From RUG626 sp051866775 (lineage in GTDB: Bacteria; Bacillota; Clostridia; Oscillospirales; Oscillospiraceae), in the NCBI GenBank assembly GCA_051866775.1, contig JBJDXR010000039.1, positions 1-29,728 on the forward strand: 29,728 nucleotides of DNA, given 5' to 3'. The stretch's first letter is position 1. Every line of letters begins with the position of its first letter. The position numbers and the translations under genes were made by a program. A model generated the notes under the pieces. The model searched no databases and was not told where the DNA came from. It saw only the letters and a program-made list of their open reading frames with translations. Positions 25,008-29,728 of the stretch are shown piece by piece.

Positions 25008-25035
25008 TATACCCGCGGTTTTCGCCGCGGGTATA
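25008..25035 (+). terminator. Leader hairpin of tgt (attenuator or terminator-like)
   Basis: TATACCCGCGG (25008-25018) pairs perfectly with CCGCGGGTATA (25025-25035) around TTTTCG, followed by ATTTTC and then the tgt ribosome-binding site GGAGG at 25042. It lies downstream of the tgt promoter, so any termination here would regulate tgt. It does not resemble a preQ1 riboswitch that I can recognise. Confidence -1.
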
Positions 25036-25050
25036 ATTTTCGGAGGAATC

Positions 25051-26181
25051 ATGTTCGAGGTTATAAAAACTGAGGGAAGAGCCAGGCGTGGGCGGTTCTA
25101 TACGCCCCATGGTACGGTAGAGACGCCTGTATTTATGAACGTTGGCACGCAGGCTGCGATAAAAGGCGGACTGTCAGCTAGGGATCTTAAAGAGCTAAAA
25201 TGTCAGGTGGAGCTTTCAAATACCTATCATCTGCATTTGCGCCCGGGAGACGAGCTTGTTAAAAGCATGGGCGGTCTGCATAGATTCATGAATTGGGATG
25301 GCCCTATCCTTACGGACTCCGGCGGATTTCAAATATTCTCTTTAGCAAAGCTCAGAAAAATTACTGAAGACGGAACGGAATTTAATTCCCATATCGACGG
25401 AAGACGCATATTTATGTCGCCGGAGGACAGCATCAGAATACAGTCGAACCTGGGTTCAGATATTGCCATGGCGTTTGATGAGTGTATTGGCCTGCCGGCC
25501 CCTTATGACTACGTTAAGGCATCCAGCGATAGGACGTATCGCTGGCTTGTACGCTGCAAGGATGAGCTTGAACGCTTGAATACAAGGGGCGACGCTGTTA
25601 ATCCTGGACAGGTGCTCTTTGGGATAAATCAGGGCGCCACATATATAGACATCCGCACACAGCATATGGATGCCATTGCGGCACTCGACCTGCCGGGATA
25701 CGCAATAGGTGGGTTGGCAGTGGGGGAAAGCACCCGGGAAATGTACGATACGATCGACGCGGTGGAGGAACATATGCCCAAAGAGAAGCCACGCTACCTG
25801 ATGGGTGTGGGTACGCCCTCCAACATTATTGAGTCGGTTTATCGGGGGATTGACTTCTTTGACTGCGTGATGCCTGCGCGAAACGGACGCCATGGACACC
25901 TCTTTACTTGGAATGGGATAATTAATATTAAAAACGAAAAATATAGCCATGATGATCTGCCCGTTGACCCTGAGTGCGGCTGCCCGGTGTGCAGGAATTA
26001 CTCCAGAGCCTATCTGAGACATCTTTTTGCCAGTGGTGAGATGCTGGGACTTAGATTTGCAGTTGCTCACAATCTGTATTTTTACAACAGCCTTATGGAA
26101 AAAATACGGGACAGCCTGGAGGAGGGGAGATTTGAGTCATTTAGAAGGACATATTCGGAGCTTCTGGGTACTCGAAAATAA
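25051..26181 (+). CDS. tgt: tRNA-guanine transglycosylase (queuine tRNA-ribosyltransferase)
   Basis: 376 residues, GGAGG 4 nt before the ATG. Tgt exchanges guanine 34 of certain tRNAs for preQ1, the step before QueA. Seen: GPILTDSGGFQIFSL with the substrate aspartate, GGLAVGE, FDCVMPARNGRHG with the nucleophile aspartate region, and the zinc site CGCPVC followed by histidine in AVAHNLYFYN. The length and all motifs are normal. It has its own promoter and a hairpin leader. yajC lies 103 bp downstream but has a separate promoter. Confidence -1.
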   Translation: MFEVIKTEGRARRGRFYTPHGTVETPVFMNVGTQAAIKGGLSARDLKELKCQVELSNTYHLHLRPGDELVKSMGGLHRFMNWDGPILTDSGGFQIFSLAKLRKITEDGTEFNSHIDGRRIFMSPEDSIRIQSNLGSDIAMAFDECIGLPAPYDYVKASSDRTYRWLVRCKDELERLNTRGDAVNPGQVLFGINQGATYIDIRTQHMDAIAALDLPGYAIGGLAVGESTREMYDTIDAVEEHMPKEKPRYLMGVGTPSNIIESVYRGIDFFDCVMPARNGRHGHLFTWNGIINIKNEKYSHDDLPVDPECGCPVCRNYSRAYLRHLFASGEMLGLRFAVAHNLYFYNSLMEKIRDSLEEGRFESFRRTYSELLGTRK

Positions 26182-26218
26182 GTTTACAATTTATTAAGTC
26201 TATGAATGTAAATATTCC

Positions 26219-26247
26219 TTGCATTTCTTATTGTTTCCATATATAAT
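26219..26247 (+). promoter_or_regulatory. Sigma-A-type promoter of yajC
   Basis: TTGCAT (26219-26224), 17 nt, TATAAT (26242-26247). The open frame reaches back to this site, so its position supports the downstream ATG at 26285 as the real start. Confidence -1.
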
Positions 26248-26284
26248 TATTGCTGTTGTATTCCGAAATTTTGGAGGTTTTGTG

Positions 26285-26737
26285 ATGTTTTCAAAAGATA
26301 AGAAGATCAATGCATCGACGCTAAAAAGAATTTCAGCTGTCGCATTTTGCGTGGTAATTCTTATTACGGCCCTTTCCGGCTGTGTAACGACGGGGGATGG
26401 CTCTGCAACTACTGACGATGGGTCGCCAACCAATATGAGCAGCTACACGTTGATAATCTATCTCGTTGTTATAGTTGCGGTGTTCTATTTCTTTATGATC
26501 CGTCCGGAGAAGAAAAAGCGCAAAAAGGCTGAGGAAATGAGAAACTCACTTTCCATCGGTGACAATGTTACCACTATCGGCGGCATGGTTGGAAAGATAG
26601 TTAATATCAGTGATGATTTCATAACCTTCGAGACCGGCGAGGACCGCGTCCGTATAAAGATTGCCAAGTGGGGAATATCCTCTACGGGTAAGGATGCCGA
26701 GGAGCCGGAAGAAGGAACAAAGGCCAGCGACAATTAA
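26285..26737 (+). CDS. yajC: YajC-family Sec accessory protein with lipoprotein-like N-terminus
   Basis: 150 residues from the ATG at 26285, GGAGG at 26273-26277. The core is YajC: one transmembrane helix (TLIIYLVVIVAVFYFFMIRP), a basic stretch KKKRKKAEEM, then GDNVTTIGGMVGKIVNI with a small beta domain. YajC joins SecDF and the translocon. Unusually, the protein opens with a basic segment, a hydrophobic run and LSGC at about residues 29-32, a lipobox followed by a Gly/Ser/Thr/Asp linker. Most YajC proteins are about 85-110 residues with only the single helix. The C-terminus is acidic. It is followed after 87 bp by a TIGR04086-like gene. Confidence -1.
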   Translation: MFSKDKKINASTLKRISAVAFCVVILITALSGCVTTGDGSATTDDGSPTNMSSYTLIIYLVVIVAVFYFFMIRPEKKKRKKAEEMRNSLSIGDNVTTIGGMVGKIVNISDDFITFETGEDRVRIKIAKWGISSTGKDAEEPEEGTKASDN

Positions 26738-26769
26738 CAATTAATTTTTAGGTATAACAGTAATTTTGT

Positions 26770-26817
26770 CCTCCCCTAAAGAATAAGTCTTTTCTATAAG
26801 GCTTGTTTTAGGGGAGG
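26770..26817 (+). terminator. Terminator-like hairpin whose 3' arm holds the next gene's ribosome-binding site
   Basis: CCTCCCCTAAA (26770-26780) pairs perfectly with TTTAGGGGAGG (26807-26817), with AAGTC/GGCTT extending the inner stem. TCTTTTT follows directly and then the ATG at 26825. The GGGGAGG in the 3' arm is the only ribosome-binding site for the next gene. The fold can therefore act as an intrinsic terminator after yajC and also occlude translation of the downstream gene. Confidence -1.
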
Positions 26818-26824
26818 TCTTTTT

Positions 26825-27229
26825 ATGGGAAAAAATGAAGCGAGGGGCGAGGGAAGAAGCCTTGCCATTGGGGCTGCGTTTGGAGCAGGAGTGACACTTG
26901 TGTTATCAGCGGCGATAACCTGCTCTTTGGCGTTGATGGTCTCCGGCGGTAAGGTACCTGAGGAGGCTGAGCAGAAGCTGGTGATGGCGGCAGCGTGCGC
27001 CTCAGCCTTGATTGGCGGACTTGCGGCAAGAAAGAAGAACGGCGGTGCGGCGCTTCTAAGCGGCTTGCTTTCTGGGGTAATGGCAGCGGCTGCAAGGCTT
27101 GTGATCTCGCTGTTTTCTGAGGGCGGACAGCTTTTCGACGGCGGGGATGTAGCTGTTATGCTGTGTATGATTTGCGGCGGACTTGCTGCGGGGCTGCTTG
27201 TGTTCAAACGAAAAAAAAGACGCAGATGA
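26825..27229 (+). CDS. TIGR04086-like small membrane protein
   Basis: 134 residues, GGGGAGG 7 nt before the ATG. Four hydrophobic helices, roughly residues 14-38, 50-66, 73-94 and 107-126, with basic ends (NGGAALLSGLLSGV and the final KRKKRRR). The pattern and position after yajC fit the TIGR04086 family, which in Clostridia often follows yajC. Function is not established. The ribosome-binding site sits inside a terminator-like stem, so expression may depend on readthrough and refolding. A perfect 17-bp terminator follows the gene. Confidence -1.
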   Translation: MGKNEARGEGRSLAIGAAFGAGVTLVLSAAITCSLALMVSGGKVPEEAEQKLVMAAACASALIGGLAARKKNGGAALLSGLLSGVMAAAARLVISLFSEGGQLFDGGDVAVMLCMICGGLAAGLLVFKRKKRRR

Positions 27230-27241
27230 ATTAGCAGAATG

Positions 27242-27280
27242 CCGAAGGTTTTGATTACTTATTGTAATCAAAACCTTCGG
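27242..27280 (+). terminator. Terminator after the TIGR04086-like gene
   Basis: CCGAAGGTTTTGATTAC (27242-27258) pairs perfectly with GTAATCAAAACCTTCGG (27264-27280), loop of 5 nt, then TTTACAT. The stem is strong but the T tract is short. Confidence -1.
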
Positions 27281-27386
27281 TTTACATAATCACAAACGAT
27301 TACCGAGATATAGTACAAAAAGGTGCATAGAATCACCAAATATTGTGCTGGTGCACTAGAGAACTGTAAGCTTTTAAGAATTTGGT

Positions 27387-27418
27387 TTTACATGTTTACA
27401 TAACGCTGTTTACATAAT
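27387..27418. repeat. Repeated TTTACATAAY motifs upstream of spoIIM
   Basis: TTTACATG (27387), TTTACATAAC (27395-27404) and TTTACATAAT (27409-27418) lie in tandem, the last two 14 bp apart within a repeated TGTTTACATAA. A further TTTACATAAT is at 27281-27290. They sit 35-65 bp upstream of the predicted spoIIM promoter and could be regulator sites. Nothing else coding is seen in 27281-27556. Confidence -1.
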
Positions 27419-27452
27419 ATTTGCGCATAATCAACAAAAATCGGAAAGGCTA

Positions 27453-27481
27453 TTGATTATTTAATCGTAATGTATTATTAT
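27453..27481 (+). promoter_or_regulatory. Likely promoter of spoIIM-xerD
   Basis: TTGATT (27453-27458), 17 nt, TATTAT (27476-27481), a fair sigma-A-type match, about 75 bp before the preferred spoIIM ATG. Confidence -1.
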
Positions 27482-27556
27482 AACTAGCAGTGAAACTGCG
27501 ATGAATTTTTGAGCATATTTTCTTTAGCCCGGCATATTCTCAAACGGGTGAAGAAA

Positions 27557-28180
27557 ATGAACAGAAGAAAGCTTCTCGGAGGATTTGGAAATTTACCGCA
27601 GACTGCACTGGCGGCTCTCATTATTTGCAGCGTGTTTTTTGCTGTCGGTTCGATTATTGGCGTGTTTTTTGCTAGCTCGAATAGCGGGTCCTATGCCGAT
27701 CTTTTAAACAGCTATGTATCTAATATAGCTTCTTTGGAAGACTCTGTACTTCCTGGGGTTGCCGGGACGTTCTTGTGGCTGTCCAAGTATACGATCTTCG
27801 CTTTTATCTGCGGCTTTTCTATATTGGGGATAGCCATCATACCTGCAGTTTTTATGCTGCGCGGCTTTGTGCTTTCTTTCACATTGGCGGTTTTTTTTCG
27901 GACCTTTGGTTCTGACGGGGTTCTCCTTGCGCTGCTCATTTCAGGAATTTGCGCATTGATTTCAGTACCCTGTTTCTTTACGGTGTCAGTTCAGGCTTTT
28001 TTGTCATCGCTGAGGCTCTATAGTCTATCTGTACATCCTGACGGCGGTTTGAGAACCGGTGTATATACAAAAAGATACTTCCTGCGATTTTTGCTTTGCA
28101 TTGTCGTGCTCATTGCTGCGGCCTTCGCAGAGAGCGCTGTTTTTACGTATATTGTTCCTTCGGTTGCAGGAAGTATTTAA
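27557..28180 (+). CDS. spoIIM: Stage II sporulation protein M
   Basis: 207 residues from the ATG at 27557 (GGGTG 6 nt upstream); a TTG-started frame from 27509 has no ribosome-binding site. The protein is hydrophobic with about five transmembrane helices and SpoIIM features: an AALIICSVFFAVGSIIGVFF opening helix and the central IIPAVFMLRGFVLSFTLAVF segment. SpoIIM anchors the SpoIID-SpoIIP engulfment machine in the forespore septum. It precedes a xerD-type gene by 20 bp, as in related Firmicutes where spoIIM and xerD are neighbours, which strengthens the call. Confidence -1.
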   Translation: MNRRKLLGGFGNLPQTALAALIICSVFFAVGSIIGVFFASSNSGSYADLLNSYVSNIASLEDSVLPGVAGTFLWLSKYTIFAFICGFSILGIAIIPAVFMLRGFVLSFTLAVFFRTFGSDGVLLALLISGICALISVPCFFTVSVQAFLSSLRLYSLSVHPDGGLRTGVYTKRYFLRFLLCIVVLIAAAFAESAVFTYIVPSVAGSI

Positions 28181-28200
28181 CAAAAGAGGTGAGATTCTGC

Positions 28201-29091
28201 GTGCCGGAAATTGACTGGATTAAAAACTTTGAGACTTATCTTAGAGACGAAAAGCACTCTTCTGTGAATACATATTCCTCATATGTTCGTGACGTGCATC
28301 AGTTTTCTGAGTATTTGTCTAAATATACTATGGCAGAGCTTGTTTCTGCCGACCGTTCGCGTATATGCGAATATACTGTGTGGCTCGGCAGCAACGGCAA
28401 GTCCTCCGCAACAATTTCAAGAAGTCTCGCTTCTCTAAAATGCTTTTATGGTTATCTGATGCGCTCAGGCGCTGTAAGTCAGAATCCGGTTCATGATATT
28501 ACTGTTTCAAAAGAGGAAAAGCGTCTTCCGCAGATACTTACCAGTGCTGAGGTCGAACTCCTCCTTGAGCAGCCGAAATGTACGGATTGCAAGGGTTACC
28601 GTGACCGTGCGATGCTTGAGCTTCTTTATGCTACCGGCATCCGTGTGAGTGAGCTTATATCGCTGAATGTCGATGACGTGAAGCTGTCTATTGGAATAAT
28701 CAAGTGCGTTTCACATGGAAAAGAGCGTTTTATACCGATGTATCCCGCGGCGATAAAGGCCCTTTCGGACTATATGTCTATTATTCGTGATCAGCTTGTG
28801 GCGTCACCTGATGAGCAGGCGCTTTTTGTTAATATGAACGGGGAACGTATGTCACGTCAGGGATTTTGGAAGGTAGTAAAGCATTATCAAATGACTGCCA
28901 AGATCGATAAGGACATAACACCACACACTCTTAGGCACTCGTTTGCGGCACATTTGCTTGAAAATGGCGCGGATATCCATTCGATACAGGAGATGCTTGG
29001 TCACGCGGATATCTCTTCCACACAGATATATACGCATCTTGTTAAAAAGCAGCTTAAAGACGTTTACAACAAAGCTCATCCCAGAGCTTGA
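28201..29091 (+). CDS. xerD: Tyrosine recombinase XerD/XerC type
   Basis: 296 residues from the GTG at 28201 with AGAGGTG upstream, the same length as Firmicute XerD; the open frame extends further back into spoIIM but without support. N-terminal SAM-like core-binding domain (residues 1-90), then the catalytic domain with Arg in ATGIRVSELISLN, a lysine region near CVSHGKERFIPM, HTLRHSFAAHLLENGAD, LGHADISSTQIYTH with the His and nucleophile Tyr. All catalytic residues are present. It resolves chromosome dimers at dif. Its neighbour spoIIM and the absence of phage genes argue for the housekeeping enzyme, not an integrase. Confidence -1.
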   Translation: MPEIDWIKNFETYLRDEKHSSVNTYSSYVRDVHQFSEYLSKYTMAELVSADRSRICEYTVWLGSNGKSSATISRSLASLKCFYGYLMRSGAVSQNPVHDITVSKEEKRLPQILTSAEVELLLEQPKCTDCKGYRDRAMLELLYATGIRVSELISLNVDDVKLSIGIIKCVSHGKERFIPMYPAAIKALSDYMSIIRDQLVASPDEQALFVNMNGERMSRQGFWKVVKHYQMTAKIDKDITPHTLRHSFAAHLLENGADIHSIQEMLGHADISSTQIYTHLVKKQLKDVYNKAHPRA

Positions 29092-29107
29092 CCTCCTTAT
29101 AAAAAGA

Positions 29108-29140
29108 TAAACGGCTCCGACATAACGTCGGAGCCGTTTA
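29108..29140. terminator. Bidirectional terminator between xerD and nadC
   Basis: TAAACGGCTCCGAC (29108-29121) pairs with GTCGGAGCCGTTTA (29127-29140), 5-nt loop. TTATTTAA follows on the plus strand and TATCTTTTTATAAG on the minus strand, so it can serve both convergent genes. Confidence -1.
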
Positions 29141-29160
29141 TTATTTAAAATTTAAATTGC

Positions 29161-29728
29161 TCAATCGGTAAATTTTAGACTTATATCAAGCGCTGTGACT
29201 GAGTGGGTGAGGGCGCCTATGGATATATAATTTACGCCAGTTTCAGCAACCTCACGCAGGTCACGTTCGCCCATGTTTCCGGATGCCTCGGTTATAGCGC
29301 GCCCGCCGATAAATTTGACCGCCTCGGCCATTTGCTCGATGCTCATATTATCGAGCATGATTATCTCGGCGCCTGCATCTAAACATTCCTTGACTTGCGG
29401 AAGAGTCTCTGCCTCGATCTCCACCCGCAGGGTATGCGGAGCGTTTGCCCTTACTGCGTTTATAGCAGCCGCTATACCACCGGCGGCTACTATATGGTTA
29501 TCTTTTATCAGCACGCCGTCGGAAAGATTAAAGCGGTGGTTATTGCCACCCCCGGCCTTAACCGCGTATTTTTCAAGGACTCGCAGCCCGGGGGTCGTTT
29601 TGCGGGTATCTACGATGATCGTTCCCGTACCCTTTACGGATTCCACAGCGTTATGTGTGGCGGTGGCTATACCGGACATATGCTGAATGAGGTTGAGCGC
29701 GACACGCTCTCCTGAGAGGATACTGCGT
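29161..29728 (-). CDS. nadC: Nicotinate-nucleotide pyrophosphorylase (quinolinate phosphoribosyltransferase), 5' end off window
   Basis: The C-terminal 189 or so residues of a protein usually about 280 long; the start lies right of the window. It converts quinolinate and PRPP to nicotinate mononucleotide in NAD synthesis. Seen: ERVALNLIQHMSGIAT, DTRKTTPGLRVLEKYAV, GGGNNHRFNLSDGVLIKDNH, VEIEAETL and IMLDNM, then EASGNM and ISIGALTHSV, all standard. The stop is followed by a shared terminator with xerD. nadA and nadB would be expected upstream, outside the window. Confidence -1.
   Translation of the reverse strand, partial: RSILSGERVALNLIQHMSGIATATHNAVESVKGTGTIIVDTRKTTPGLRVLEKYAVKAGGGNNHRFNLSDGVLIKDNHIVAAGGIAAAINAVRANAPHTLRVEIEAETLPQVKECLDAGAEIIMLDNMSIEQMAEAVKFIGGRAITEASGNMGERDLREVAETGVNYISIGALTHSVTALDISLKFTD

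Noticed and set aside
28096..28200. Upstream extension of the recombinase frame into spoIIM
   Set aside because: The GTG at 28201 has a ribosome-binding site and gives the normal 296-residue length; the extension overlaps spoIIM.
28201..29091. Tyrosine recombinase as evidence of a mobile element
   Set aside because: Its length, motifs and pairing with spoIIM match housekeeping XerD, and there are no att-like repeats or phage genes nearby.

Overview
The window looks like chromosomal DNA of an anaerobic, spore-forming Clostridia-type Firmicute, plausibly an Oscillospiraceae/Ruminococcaceae relative. The grounds are SpoIID- and SpoIIM-type sporulation proteins, strong GGAGG ribosome-binding sites, intermediate base composition, and a YajC plus TIGR04086-like gene pair of the kind I associate with Clostridia. 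The genus is inference. I saw no rRNA, tRNA, CRISPR array, IS element or phage gene.

Layout. (1) 1-6730, minus strand: a five-gene operon behind a good sigma-A promoter (6737-6765). In transcription order it encodes a zinc-ribbon/TPR protein, an unrecognised protein, a membrane-anchored YidD-like protein, a HerA/DUF87-type ATPase, and a large acidic, repeat-rich protein ending in a papain-fold (Tox-PL-like) toxin domain that runs off the left edge. This resembles a polymorphic-toxin export cassette and is the most interesting part of the window. (2) 6895-9118, minus: asd-dapA, the first steps of the lysine/diaminopimelate pathway. (3) 9172-11964, plus: a SpoIID/LytB-family protein and queA. 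(4) 12096-12677, minus: a small membrane protein of unknown role. (5) 12776-22564: an Opp/Dpp-type ABC importer. Its binding-protein gene is divergent from the permease and ATPase genes, which are followed by three paralogous metallo-beta-lactamase-fold genes and a mutarotase-like gene. One paralog keeps the full metal site, one has lost a single ligand, and one has lost nearly all. (6) 22656-24859: a tandem DUF305 protein, an XRE-type membrane regulator, and a histidine-kinase remnant. (7) 25051-29091, plus: tgt, yajC, a TIGR04086-like membrane protein, spoIIM and a xerD-type recombinase. (8) 29161-29728, minus: the 3' part of nadC.

How the genes work together. QueA and Tgt act in the same tRNA queuosine pathway but sit 13 kb apart. 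Asd and DapA catalyse consecutive steps. SpoIIM and SpoIID act in the same engulfment machinery, although this SpoIID-like protein may not be the sporulation one. The transporter/MBL/mutarotase block looks like an uptake-and-processing unit for an unknown small organic compound. Intrinsic terminators bound most units. Several hairpins lie just upstream of start codons, and the one at 26770-26817 contains the ribosome-binding site of the next gene.
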